From NCBI GenBank assembly GCA_017397645.1, contig JAFQIE010000021.1, positions 55,240 through 119,239 on the forward strand: 64,000 nucleotides of DNA, given 5' to 3'. Made by a program: the position numbers and the translations under genes. The stretch comes from Lachnospiraceae bacterium. Its GTDB lineage: Bacteria > Bacillota > Clostridia > Lachnospirales > Lachnospiraceae. The notes beneath the pieces are model-generated. The model ran no database searches. It was not told where the DNA came from and saw only the letters and a list, made by a program, of their open reading frames with translations. This document shows, piece by piece, positions 1 through 7,906 of this stretch; the stretch's first letter is position 1, and each line of letters begins with the position of its first letter.

Positions 1-1
1 T

Positions 2-361
2 CCTTTGATGTTGAAAAAACACAGTGGCAAGATCATCAATGTTTCTTCCGTTTGGGGCACGCAGGGTGCTTCCATGGAGGTGGCTTACTCCGCTTCCAAG
101 GGCGCGGTGAACACCTTTACCAAAGCGCTGGCCAGAGAGCTGGCTCCCAGCAACATCCAAGTCAATGCAGTAGCCCCGGGTGTCATCGATACCGATATGA
201 ACGCAGGCTACACTGACGATGAGCGGGCAGTACTGATCGATGAAATCCCCGCCAACCGCATGGGAACCCCCGAAGAAGTGGCTGCCATGATTCTACAGAT
301 AGCGACCGCTCCGGAGTACATGACAGGACAAGTCATTACTGTCGATGGCGGGTGGTGTTAA
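2..361 (+). CDS. SDR-family oxidoreductase, C-terminal part (3-oxoacyl-ACP reductase-like)
   Basis: This is the C-terminal half of a short-chain dehydrogenase/reductase; the N-terminal Rossmann glycine motif lies before the window. The visible part has the catalytic serine region (NVSSVWG), the active-site YxxxK pair (YSASK), a PG motif after strand 6 (NAVAPGVIDTDM) and the classical C-terminal GQVITVDGGW. That pattern fits FabG-like NAD(P)H-dependent ketone reductases. Whether it serves fatty acid synthesis or a catabolic pathway cannot be decided without its upstream neighbours. The frame is open to the window edge, so no start codon can be assigned. A strong hairpin terminator follows. Confidence 0.9.
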   Translation, partial: PLMLKKHSGKIINVSSVWGTQGASMEVAYSASKGAVNTFTKALARELAPSNIQVNAVAPGVIDTDMNAGYTDDERAVLIDEIPANRMGTPEEVAAMILQIATAPEYMTGQVITVDGGWC

Positions 362-390
362 ATTATAACCCACGAATCTACTCATAATCT

Positions 391-419
391 ACGGCATGAC
401 TATGGTCATGCCGTTTTTC
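391..419 (+). terminator. Rho-independent terminator after the SDR gene
   Basis: A 10-bp perfect stem (ACGGCATGAC at 391-400 pairing with 405-414) with a four-base loop is followed directly by a run of five T. It ends the transcript of the partial SDR gene 30 bases after its stop codon. Confidence 0.85.
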
Positions 420-582
420 GTTGACACACGGTGCTTTTTCTTGCAATTAGCTTTTGAAAAAACCGATGAGACATCATATCAGACCGAACAGACCAAATTT
501 ATGACTTTTTTCCTTCCGCTTGCTATGATAACTATTGTAAACAAATACAAACGGCGGATAATCGGGAAAAAGGAGGTGAAAA

Positions 583-1026
583 ATGAAGTTTAAGCTTATT
601 ATCGACAAAAACGCAGAGGAAGAAATCACTGCAGTGGTACACGAGGCATCCTCTCTAACGCAACAAATTGAAACCCTGGTGCGCAGCCATTCAGGCACCG
701 ACAGCATCATAGGGTACAGAGAGGATGAAATACGCAAACTTCCGTTTCAGGAAATCGAGTGCATTACGGTTGTGAACCGAAAGGTAACCGCCATCGACCG
801 GAATGGAATTCAGTTTACACTGAAAGAAAGGTTACGTGACTTAGAGGAAGTTCTGCCCTCTTATTTTATCCGCATCAACAAATCCTCCCTCGCAAACGAA
901 CGTCGCATTACCAAATTTCACACAATCATCAGTGGTGGCGTGGACGCTGTTTTCCGATGCGGATATCGGGAGTATGTTTCCAGACGTTGTTTATCTGAAA
1001 TCAAAAGGAGGTATGAAAGAAAATGA
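583..1026 (+). CDS. LytTR-family DNA-binding transcriptional regulator
   Basis: This 147-residue protein has a short N-terminal region and a LytTR DNA-binding domain from about residue 48 to the end. Diagnostic segments are an EIECITVVNRKV strand, the LRDLEEVLP turn and the FIRINKSSLAN motif typical of LytTR domains. There is no receiver domain, so it is a stand-alone regulator. The start is fixed by a near-perfect AAGGAGGTG ribosome site seven bases upstream. Its stop overlaps the start of the next gene (ATGA), indicating translational coupling. In streptococcal LytTR regulatory systems (HdrRM, BrsRM) such a regulator is paired with a membrane inhibitor. By analogy, this protein is probably held inactive by the DUF3021 protein and controls its own operon. 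Confidence 0.88.
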   Translation: MKFKLIIDKNAEEEITAVVHEASSLTQQIETLVRSHSGTDSIIGYREDEIRKLPFQEIECITVVNRKVTAIDRNGIQFTLKERLRDLEEVLPSYFIRINKSSLANERRITKFHTIISGGVDAVFRCGYREYVSRRCLSEIKRRYERK

Positions 1027-1451
1027 AAAAGTTTGTTTTAGAATTTGTACGCCGGGGATTTATCGCTTGTGGTTTTGGTCCCCTTGTTTTGGCCATAGTT
1101 TATTTAATTTTGCAGAAGGAAGGCAATCTGCAGACGCTCTCGGTAAATGAAGTATGTCTGGGCATCTTTTCCTTGTCCGTGCTCGCTTTTATTGCCGGCG
1201 GTTTGAATGCGCTTTATCAAATGGAGCGGTTACCCTTGATGGCAGCCATACTCATTCACGGAGGCGTTTTGTATGTCTGCTATTTGATTACCTATTTACT
1301 GAACGATTGGTTGGATCGCGGCACCACCCCCCTGCTGGTGTTCTCCGGGATCTTTGTCCTCGGCTACCTGATTATCTGGGCTATCATCTATACTATCACC
1401 AAGAATAAGACCGATAAGCTGAACCAAGCCCTGCAGGAGCAGCAAATCTAA
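1023..1451 (+). CDS. DUF3021-family membrane protein, probable LytTR antagonist
   Basis: This is a 142-residue integral membrane protein with four hydrophobic helices (roughly residues 8-28, 42-62, 70-92 and 100-125) and a short charged C-terminal tail. Size, topology and pairing with a LytTR gene match DUF3021. The start overlaps the upstream stop by four bases (ATGA at 1023-1026). In characterised LytTR regulatory systems the membrane partner inhibits the regulator until an unknown envelope signal arrives. That role is inferred here from gene pairing only. A hairpin terminator follows after about 20 bases. Confidence 0.82.
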   Translation: MKKFVLEFVRRGFIACGFGPLVLAIVYLILQKEGNLQTLSVNEVCLGIFSLSVLAFIAGGLNALYQMERLPLMAAILIHGGVLYVCYLITYLLNDWLDRGTTPLLVFSGIFVLGYLIIWAIIYTITKNKTDKLNQALQEQQI

Positions 1452-1473
1452 AAAGCGCAGCTTAGTACAAAAG

Positions 1474-1532
1474 AATCGCTTAGCCCCTCACGTATGCTTC
1501 ACATCACGTGTAGGGCTAAGCGATTTCTACTT
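1474..1532. terminator. Convergent terminator between DUF3021 gene and cyclophilin gene
   Basis: A 13-bp stem (1474-1486 with 1513-1525) encloses a smaller CACGT/ACGTG hairpin. A T-rich stretch follows on the plus strand. It lies between two genes that converge and probably stops transcription from the left, possibly from both sides. Confidence 0.75.
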
Positions 1533-1534
1533 TT

Positions 1535-2167
1535 TTATCTCTCTATCATCTTTACGCTCTCAATCACAGGGCGGTCGTTTTCTGCCACACTACCGTTTCC
1601 ATCTAAAACCGGTGTATTCTCACAGATATCATCCACGATTTCCATGCCTTCCGTTACATGACCAAAGGCTGCATATTCCCCATCCAGATGAGGTGCATCC
1701 TGATGCATAATGAAGAATTGAGAGCTGGCACTGTTAGGATCATTGGTACGTGCCATGGAAATCACCCCTCTGTTATGCATAATAGGATTGTCATAGCCAT
1801 TGGACTTGAACTCACCCTTGATGGTCTCTGCGCTCCCACCACCGCCAGTCCCTGCAGGGTCACCACCCTGCATCATAAAACCATTGATGATACGATGGAA
1901 CCCGATACCGTCATAGAATCCCTCTTCTACCAACTTCACAAAATTGGTTACCGTGATAGGTGCCGCATCCGCATCCAGTTCTAACTTGATCACGCCCTTA
2001 TCCTGAATGGTCATTTCCACATAGTATTTTCCTGTCAATAAATCCGTGTATCCCGCGTGAAAGTCCTCCGCCTGTGTGCCATCTTTCGCACAGCCGGTCA
2101 ACAGTCCCATGGCAAGAACCAAGGTTGCCAGGGCAAGTGCTGTCATTTTATTCCAAATCTTTTTCAT
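1535..2167 (-). CDS. Cyclophilin-type peptidyl-prolyl isomerase lipoprotein
   Basis: This 210-residue protein catalyses cis-trans isomerisation of proline peptide bonds, here probably outside the membrane. Residues 1-25 form a lipoprotein signal peptide with lipobox LLTGC and lipidation at Cys26. The cyclophilin domain spans about residues 50-208 and contains the core FHRI, FMMQGGD and GTGGGG motifs. The central SQFFI segment also matches the family. The gene stands alone between a convergent terminator and a divergent promoter region. A sigma-A-like promoter lies at 2204-2232 and GGGAG is the ribosome site. It probably folds secreted or surface proteins; no specific client can be inferred. 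Confidence 0.93.
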   Translation of the reverse strand: MKKIWNKMTALALATLVLAMGLLTGCAKDGTQAEDFHAGYTDLLTGKYYVEMTIQDKGVIKLELDADAAPITVTNFVKLVEEGFYDGIGFHRIINGFMMQGGDPAGTGGGGSAETIKGEFKSNGYDNPIMHNRGVISMARTNDPNSASSQFFIMHQDAPHLDGEYAAFGHVTEGMEIVDDICENTPVLDGNGSVAENDRPVIESVKMIER

Positions 2168-2203
2168 ACTATAATGTCTCCCTTGTTTTTTGATGATACC
2201 ACC

Positions 2204-2232
2204 ATTTTATAACACCTCTGTTTCTTCTGCAA
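2204..2232 (-). promoter_or_regulatory. Predicted sigma-A promoter of the cyclophilin gene
   Basis: On the minus strand, TTGCAG (2227-2232) and TAAAAT (2204-2209) are separated by 17 bases. The predicted start of transcription is about 30 bases before the ATG. Confidence 0.6.
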
Positions 2233-2262
2233 GACGAATTATTTGTACCTCACCTCATCTTC

Positions 2263-2291
2263 TTGAAAAACGAATGTCGCTGGCGTATAAT
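2263..2291 (+). promoter_or_regulatory. Predicted sigma-A promoter of the thioesterase gene
   Basis: TTGAAA (2263-2268), a 17-base spacer and a perfect TATAAT (2286-2291) form a strong housekeeping promoter about 45 bases before the thioesterase start. Confidence 0.75.
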
Positions 2292-2337
2292 GACGTTATT
2301 ACCTTAATAGATATCAAGCTATCGTTTGGGAGAATAT

Positions 2338-3069
2338 ATGATTTACACAGAAAAAGTCAAGATAGGAATCAAAGATATAGAAAAAGGACTGTACCTAGGC
2401 AATAGAGCCATTCTGGAATATCTGGAAAACGCCGCCTGCCACCATGCCGACAGCATCGGTTGCGGCACCGCCAGCGAAGGCAACACCACCGCGTGGCTGT
2501 TATTGGACTGGAAGGTGCAGGTGCTACACCGCCCCACATACGGTCAGGAGCTGACTGTGACCACCTGGTCCAGAGATATGGTGGGATGCTTTGGCTTCCG
2601 TGATTTCGAAATTACCGATGAAGTGGGAAATCTCTGTATCATCGCCGCCTCCAAATGGTTGTTGGTAGATACACAGACCAAAGCTATCCGCAAGGTAGAT
2701 AAGGAAGTCATGGCAAAATACGAATCCGAGCCCGACCACTTTTCTTTTCCTTCTGCAGAGGATGAAAAGTTCGAAAAACTTCGCAAGTCGGAAGCCTTTG
2801 ACCATTCCGTGACCTACCCTGTCGTTCGCCGCGATTTGGATTTCATGGGGCATATGCACAATATCTACTATCTGGATTTGGCATACGAAGCGTTGCCGGA
2901 AGAAGTCTATGCCAAGCGCTTGTTTGACAACTTCCGCATCAGTTACAGCAAGGAAATCAAGCCCGGGCAAATCGTCCATTGCAGATATGCTCTTCGCGAT
3001 GGAAAATATACAGTAGTGTTGGAAAATGAAGATGGCAGTTTGAAGCACGCGATTGTGGAGATGTATTAA
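2338..3069 (+). CDS. Acyl-ACP thioesterase (FatA/FatB-like, double hotdog)
   Basis: This 243-residue enzyme is predicted to hydrolyse acyl-acyl carrier protein, releasing free fatty acid. It has the two tandem hotdog folds of the acyl-ACP thioesterase family. The first (residues 1-135) carries the long hotdog helix with ILEYLENAACHHADSIG. The second begins near residue 160 with DLDFMGHMHNIYYL, equivalent to the DxNxHVNN segment that supplies catalytic Asn and His in plant enzymes. An in-frame TTG exists four codons upstream, but the ATG at 2338 is better placed relative to GGGAGAA and the promoter. It is a single-gene transcript ended by a hairpin. Chain-length preference cannot be told. Confidence 0.88.
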   Translation: MIYTEKVKIGIKDIEKGLYLGNRAILEYLENAACHHADSIGCGTASEGNTTAWLLLDWKVQVLHRPTYGQELTVTTWSRDMVGCFGFRDFEITDEVGNLCIIAASKWLLVDTQTKAIRKVDKEVMAKYESEPDHFSFPSAEDEKFEKLRKSEAFDHSVTYPVVRRDLDFMGHMHNIYYLDLAYEALPEEVYAKRLFDNFRISYSKEIKPGQIVHCRYALRDGKYTVVLENEDGSLKHAIVEMY

Positions 3070-3103
3070 ATGCGCGATAGCATAGTTTAATTTTAAATAA
3101 TTA

Positions 3104-3134
3104 CAGGCAGGTCTCACGACCTGCCTGCTTTGTT
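3104..3134 (+). terminator. Rho-independent terminator after thioesterase gene
   Basis: A perfect 10-bp stem (CAGGCAGGTC at 3104-3113 with 3118-3127) has a four-base loop and a T-rich tail. It lies 35 bases after the stop codon. Confidence 0.8.
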
Positions 3135-3180
3135 TTATTTCTATATAGATAAACTAATCGGAGTTTCCGTGCACATCCAA

Positions 3181-4398
3181 TCAAAACAACGCATTCCCCA
3201 GAAACTCTTCTATCTCCCCTCTGTCTCTCACCGATATCTTTCCCTGCGCATATCCTGCCTTGTCACCACCCTTGCCGGCGAACGTTTCATTCAAAGCCTT
3301 CACAAGGGGCTGCACGTCTTCGGTTTTGCTACTTGCCACATAGATACATTCTCCTGCATTTTGTGATAACAAAAGGCACATCCGGCATCCTGTTTCCGCA
3401 TAATGATTCGCACAGAATCTAAGTTCCTCAAAGGAAAGTTCCTCTGCAAAACCATATATCACATCATCCAAGCTCTGAGTCTCTAATTCCAGCAGCGCCA
3501 AACGGCAGGCCTGCTGACGATTCTCATAGCATAAGTCCTGATACTCGTCATATCGCTTGCGCACGGTTTCCACGATTCCTTCTCGGGTCGCGGAAGTCAA
3601 ACGCATCAATTCCCTAACAGATGCATTTAACCGGATATAATCCCGTAACGCCACACTTCCGGCCACCATCTCTATTCTGGTGCCCTGTTTGTGGGGATAG
3701 AAATTGAGCACTTTGATGAGCCCCACTTCTCCTGTTCTCGCCACATGGGGTGCACAGCAGGCGCAGGAATCGATGCCTTCGCCAATGGTTACTATCCGCA
3801 AATCCTCGGTAATATCCAGCTTGCTTCTATATTCCAACGACACCACTTCTTCCGCCGAAGGGTACCATGCCCTAACTTCTGCATTTTGATAAATCGCTTC
3901 ATTTGCTGCCAACTCGATGGCGTCAATATCCTCCCCGGTAAGCGGTCCGTTAAAATCCACCACCATCATGCTATCGTTCATATGGAATCCCACATTATCG
4001 TAGTGAAACCTTTTGTGCACAGTTCCCGACAGAATATGCTCCCCCGTGTGGGCCTGCATTCTGGCATATCGAAGTGCCCAGTCGATGGCACACTCTACCA
4101 TATCACCCACCCGTAATTTGGTCTCTGGATTGGATTTCACATACCATTCCGTTTCACCAGCTTTTCCCTCCGACATTTCCACATCCAAGAAATGCAGCAC
4201 TCTGCCGTCTATTTCCTGCACGTCTTTTACCGGGAACCCTTGGATGGTTCCTTGATCCGCAGCCTGTCCACCGCCTTCCGGGAAAAAGGCAGTACGGTCC
4301 AGTTCAACGCCCCATTGCCCATCTATTTCCAGGCAGGATAAAACCGTAGCACTGAAGTTTTTACAATATGCGTCTTTTAAGTAAAGCCTATCTGTCAT
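3181..4398 (-). CDS. Alanyl-tRNA editing protein, AlaX-L type with DHHA1 domain
   Basis: This 405-residue protein is a stand-alone homologue of the alanyl-tRNA synthetase editing module and should deacylate Ser-tRNA(Ala) or Gly-tRNA(Ala). Residues 30-60 carry the conserved FFPEGGGQAADQG segment. The zinc-binding editing site is visible as HTGEH (His117, His121) and a C-x3-H motif (Cys214 to His218). The C-terminal third resembles the DHHA1 region, ending in a glycine-rich GGDKAGYAQGK stretch. No class II aminoacylation motifs are present, so it is an editing factor and not a synthetase. It is read in the same direction as the MFS gene 77 bases upstream, and co-transcription is possible. Confidence 0.92.
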   Translation of the reverse strand: MTDRLYLKDAYCKNFSATVLSCLEIDGQWGVELDRTAFFPEGGGQAADQGTIQGFPVKDVQEIDGRVLHFLDVEMSEGKAGETEWYVKSNPETKLRVGDMVECAIDWALRYARMQAHTGEHILSGTVHKRFHYDNVGFHMNDSMMVVDFNGPLTGEDIDAIELAANEAIYQNAEVRAWYPSAEEVVSLEYRSKLDITEDLRIVTIGEGIDSCACCAPHVARTGEVGLIKVLNFYPHKQGTRIEMVAGSVALRDYIRLNASVRELMRLTSATREGIVETVRKRYDEYQDLCYENRQQACRLALLELETQSLDDVIYGFAEELSFEELRFCANHYAETGCRMCLLLSQNAGECIYVASSKTEDVQPLVKALNETFAGKGGDKAGYAQGKISVRDRGEIEEFLGNALF

Positions 4399-4475
4399 TC
4401 TCTGTCCTATCTTTCTATACTACCTATGCCTTGTGGAAAACATATCTATATCCTACGAAAACCCAAAACACTTCC

Positions 4476-5672
4476 TCATCTTCTTCTCGGCCACACCACA
4501 AGCATCCCCAAGAACATCAATCCTGCCCAAATCAAAATCAGATTTCCCCAGCCGATTCCTTCCACCGCATTGGCAAACAGGCTGGAGGCAATTGCCGCTG
4601 ACATATAACTGGCAAAATCCAAAAATCCCGTCGCGGTAGAAGTCATGCCGGTGTCACGCAAGCTGGGACAGTATCTGGTCCAAAGCATGGACGATGCCAC
4701 CTGTTCAAAGACAATGGCCACCACCAGCAGTGTGATGTTCACCCATCTTTGCCCGATAAGGTACGCACCCACAAAGGCCGCCGTGCTGACTGCGAATCCC
4801 AGAAAGATTGTGGTGTGCATGTTATTATGTAGCTTGGTATATAGGAACACCGCCAAAAAAGCAGAAGTGGAAATCAATAAAGTCACCACCGTAAACAGAC
4901 CGGAGCTGGTTTCCGATGAAAATCCTAGATACTGCGTCAGGTAGGTGGGGATCCAAAAAACCACCGTGGTCCGCACCACACCGGTTAACATAGCAATGGG
5001 GGTAAACCGGACGATTTCATGCTCCACCAAAGAGCGGATGCCCCCTTTATGTTGGACATTGTTGTTTGCACTGAACTGTTTGTATCTCACAATCCCTTTG
5101 CGGCGCATGATTGCAAACCCTGTCAGGCACAGGCACCCCGCTACGATGAGAGCCACACCACCTGTTTGCAGGACTTGTTTCCATCCCAGAAAAACCGCGA
5201 TTACACCTGCCAAGGGTGCACCCAGCAGTGCCCCAAACTCATAACCCAGACCACAGTACACCGCATGCGTTTCCGTGGTGTTTTCTGCTGTAATCTTAAC
5301 CATCGGGGCAAAGATCATGGATAAAAAGAATCCCATCATACCGTAGATAATGCTAACCACTTCAGGCATTCCCGTGAGGTAGGAAAACCCAACGCCACAG
5401 GCACCCGCAAATATTAATCCAAAACTAATCATGAAATTAGCCCTAATTTTATCTCCGATGATACCATTCAACAACTGGCCAACAGCATAGCAAAAGAAAA
5501 AGAGGGAAGACAGTGTCCCCACAAACTCTGTGTCAAACACACCCTTCTCTATCATCTCCGGCGATACTGCACTCAATATATTTCTTCCTAAATAGGTAAT
5601 CAAATAAGCAACAGAACACATTCCTCCAATGAGAAATGCGTTCTTAGCTTCCTTCGTCTGTAATAGTTTCAT
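4476..5672 (-). CDS. MFS transporter, organophosphate:phosphate antiporter (OPA)-like
   Basis: This 398-residue membrane protein has twelve predicted helices in two halves. The segment after helix 2 (YAVGQLLNGIIGDKIR) is the MFS loop 2-3 motif in the form seen in GlpT/UhpT-like OPA transporters, whose substrates are sugar phosphates or glycerol phosphate. The central loop (about residues 190-215) is basic and cytoplasmic. Its start lies 46 bases downstream of the Gfo/Idh gene on the same strand. This suggests it imports the substrate, or a relative of it, that the oxidoreductase acts on. The actual substrate is unknown. Confidence 0.85.
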   Translation of the reverse strand: MKLLQTKEAKNAFLIGGMCSVAYLITYLGRNILSAVSPEMIEKGVFDTEFVGTLSSLFFFCYAVGQLLNGIIGDKIRANFMISFGLIFAGACGVGFSYLTGMPEVVSIIYGMMGFFLSMIFAPMVKITAENTTETHAVYCGLGYEFGALLGAPLAGVIAVFLGWKQVLQTGGVALIVAGCLCLTGFAIMRRKGIVRYKQFSANNNVQHKGGIRSLVEHEIVRFTPIAMLTGVVRTTVVFWIPTYLTQYLGFSSETSSGLFTVVTLLISTSAFLAVFLYTKLHNNMHTTIFLGFAVSTAAFVGAYLIGQRWVNITLLVVAIVFEQVASSMLWTRYCPSLRDTGMTSTATGFLDFASYMSAAIASSLFANAVEGIGWGNLILIWAGLMFLGMLVVWPRRR

Positions 5673-5718
5673 GGATATCTCCTGCTCATCAGTTTGATAT
5701 ATCTATCGTCATATTTTC

Positions 5719-6723
5719 TTATGACCGACGCGGTACCTGCGTACACTTTGCATTGTCAAACGCTCTGATGACCACGCGCAGAGGATGGAGTTCTTCCTCT
5801 ACAGATACCGGCATAGCATCGCCATGGAGCAAATGTTTGGCAAGCAGCGTGAAGAAATCCACACAATCACTGTCTGTCATATCAATCACACCTTCGTCCC
5901 CATTTGCATTGGTGTAAATATGGGTCTTGGTGCCACCGTCGGTAATCTCCAGCATACCTTCCGTTCCGAAAACACGCACGCTCTCGTTGCCGTATACAGG
6001 GAATCCGGCAGGTCGCAAATAGTTGATACATGCAGAAGCCACACCGCCATTATTCAATGTCATCATCCAAGAAGATGCCGTGTAAAGCCCCTTCTCCGGG
6101 TCCACATTGCCCAAATGGGTCTGACGCACCTGTACTTCTTCCACTTCCAAGCCCGTGATGTGCTCGATAAAACGCATGGCATGGATACCCACCTGACGTA
6201 CCAAACCACCGTCCCGATCCTCATCCTGCGGTCTGTATGCCATATTCAACGGATAGGACTTTTGTGCATATACCTGCACCACCTCGCCGACTTTTCCACT
6301 TTTTACAATTTTTCTGGCGGTCCAATAAGGCTCCACGCAAACACTTCCCGCCATTTCATGAAACTCTACACCATTTTCTTTGGCTGTTGCCAGTAAAAAA
6401 TCCAAACCTTCTTCCGTATAAGTGGCCGGTTTTTCCGCATAGACATGCTTGCCGGCTTTCAGACATTTCAAAGCATCCTCTTCCTGGTCTTTTCTACTAG
6501 GAGAACAAAGACTAATCAATTCTATATTCTCATTCTGCAACATCTCCTCCAAGGTCTCGTATATCTTCACCTCATTGGCGCAGTTTTTACGAATCTCACC
6601 CACGAAATAATCATCTGCTTTGCAGATGGCGGTAAGTTCTGCGTCAGGATGATTGTACAAAGCCTTATATATTTGATGTCCGTTAAAGCCGTATAATCCT
6701 ACTTTGAGTTTCCTCTTCGTCAT
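5719..6723 (-). CDS. Gfo/Idh/MocA-family NAD(P)-dependent oxidoreductase
   Basis: This is a 334-residue sugar or cyclitol dehydrogenase homologue. An N-terminal Rossmann fold begins KVGLYGFNGHQIY, a degenerate form of GxGxxG. The family EKP motif appears as AEKPATY near residue 105, followed by the C-terminal alpha/beta domain. The open frame extends upstream to 6753, but a predicted promoter ends at 6763. That would leave almost no leader, so ATG 6723, preceded by AAGGAGACC, is preferred. The gene leads a two-gene unit with the OPA-like transporter. Its N-terminal glycine motif is weaker than in the second Gfo/Idh protein of this window, so cofactor binding may differ. Confidence 0.85.
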   Translation of the reverse strand: MTKRKLKVGLYGFNGHQIYKALYNHPDAELTAICKADDYFVGEIRKNCANEVKIYETLEEMLQNENIELISLCSPSRKDQEEDALKCLKAGKHVYAEKPATYTEEGLDFLLATAKENGVEFHEMAGSVCVEPYWTARKIVKSGKVGEVVQVYAQKSYPLNMAYRPQDEDRDGGLVRQVGIHAMRFIEHITGLEVEEVQVRQTHLGNVDPEKGLYTASSWMMTLNNGGVASACINYLRPAGFPVYGNESVRVFGTEGMLEITDGGTKTHIYTNANGDEGVIDMTDSDCVDFFTLLAKHLLHGDAMPVSVEEELHPLRVVIRAFDNAKCTQVPRRS

Positions 6724-6762
6724 GTCATGCGGTCTCCTTTTGCTTGTGTTCATTTACTTCCG

Positions 6763-6791
6763 ATTATACCACTCAGAATCGGTATTACAAA
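6763..6791 (-). promoter_or_regulatory. Predicted promoter of the Gfo/Idh-MFS unit
   Basis: On the minus strand a perfect TATAAT (6763-6768) lies 17 bases after TTTGTA (6786-6791). The -35 element is weak, but the position argues for the internal ATG of the downstream gene. Confidence 0.5.
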
Positions 6792-6853
6792 TGCTTTTCG
6801 TGATTGTTTTTATACTTTTCTCGTATAAAACATTGCACGTTCTTTCTTAATAA

Positions 6854-7696
6854 TTAAAAATAGTGGTCCAACACATAAACAACAGCATGCTCCTCGTTGG
6901 AACATATTACCTCGTCTGCCAATTCTTTAAGGGCCGGACTGGCATTGGATACTGCTAAGCCCAATCCCGCTGTTTGAGTAATGCTGCTATCATTATCGCT
7001 GTCTCCGATGCTGATGGTTTCTTCCAGCCCGACACCCAGCATGTCTGCCAAAGCACACAGCGCATTTCCTTTGCCCGCATCAATGTGCATAATCTCCAAG
7101 GCATTCACATCAATCCTTGCAATCCGCAGTCCGCCCAAGGCTTCCAGTCGCTCCATGCACTCTACTGCATCCTCGTCCTTATGGAAAACCACCGTGAAAA
7201 AATCCACCAAATCTACAGTTTGGCACAACGCATCGAAGTTGGTTGAGGTTTGTCCAAAATGATTGAGAACAAACCGGTGCGCCTGAAACATGCGGTAATG
7301 CGCAAAAGCCTCCTCATCGGCCGCATCGGCATCTATGATGGATTGTCCGTCCTTGCGAAGCGTGATGTGGGCATCATATGATTTTAGTACGTCAAGGACT
7401 TCCCTTGCCTTGGTTCCTTCGATGACGGTCTTGTAACTTTCGCCGGTCAATTTATCATAAATAATGGCACCGTTGGAACTGATGATGTATCGTATGGATT
7501 CGCAGTTTCTCAACGCCTCCGGAAGTTCCATAAAGGCACGTCCCGTAGATGGCACAAAATGGACACCTTTCTTCACCAGTTCTTCAATGGCCTGCAGGTT
7601 TTCCACGTCCACCTGTGATTGATTATTCAATAGCGTGCCGTCCAGGTCGCAGCATATCATCTTGTATTTCATTGGTTTCTTCTCTCTTTCTATCAT
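6854..7696 (-). CDS. Cof-type HAD-IIB phosphatase
   Basis: This 280-residue haloacid dehalogenase-superfamily hydrolase is predicted to dephosphorylate small sugar phosphates, nucleotides or flavin-type substrates. Motif I is DLDGT with Asp17 as nucleophile and Asp19 as acid/base. Motif IV is GDSDND (Asp232, Asp236). A type IIB cap (about residues 90-195) lies between them, as in Cof/YbjI/YidA proteins. An alternative start at 7672 would remove eight residues, and the sequence does not clearly favour either. It follows the small DUF3006-like gene by 23 bases on the same strand. The substrate cannot be predicted from sequence. Confidence 0.9.
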   Translation of the reverse strand: MIEREKKPMKYKMICCDLDGTLLNNQSQVDVENLQAIEELVKKGVHFVPSTGRAFMELPEALRNCESIRYIISSNGAIIYDKLTGESYKTVIEGTKAREVLDVLKSYDAHITLRKDGQSIIDADAADEEAFAHYRMFQAHRFVLNHFGQTSTNFDALCQTVDLVDFFTVVFHKDEDAVECMERLEALGGLRIARIDVNALEIMHIDAGKGNALCALADMLGVGLEETISIGDSDNDSSITQTAGLGLAVSNASPALKELADEVICSNEEHAVVYVLDHYF

Positions 7697-7719
7697 TTAG
7701 GCACATAAACCCTCAAATC

Positions 7720-7893
7720 CTATCCCCATATTTCGTATTGGAACATTTCATATTTAAGTTTACTGCCCTCTACAATTTCTGCCGGCAGCAGGGCTCTCGC
7801 CACCAATTTAAGGTCGTCGGACTCGATATCCGTTCTGCGAAGATTCGCATAATCCCCGTCAACACTTACCACTTCATAATACCAGATTTCCAT
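7720..7893 (-). CDS. Small DUF3006-like protein (57 residues)
   Basis: This short acidic protein begins MEIWYYEVVSVDGDYANLRR and ends in an aromatic tail. The pattern of an initial strand, a xDGxYAxLR turn and a later LLPAEIVEGSKLKYE segment resembles small DUF3006 proteins (usually 60-90 residues), whose function is unknown. Evidence that it is real is a strong AAAGGAG ribosome site eight bases before the ATG and a tight fit between flanking genes: 13 bases after the MATE stop and 23 before the HAD start. All three share a strand, so it is probably co-transcribed with MATE and HAD. The family assignment is by eye. Confidence 0.7.
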   Translation of the reverse strand: MEIWYYEVVSVDGDYANLRRTDIESDDLKLVARALLPAEIVEGSKLKYEMFQYEIWG

Positions 7894-7906
7894 TTGTTCG
7901 TCTCCT

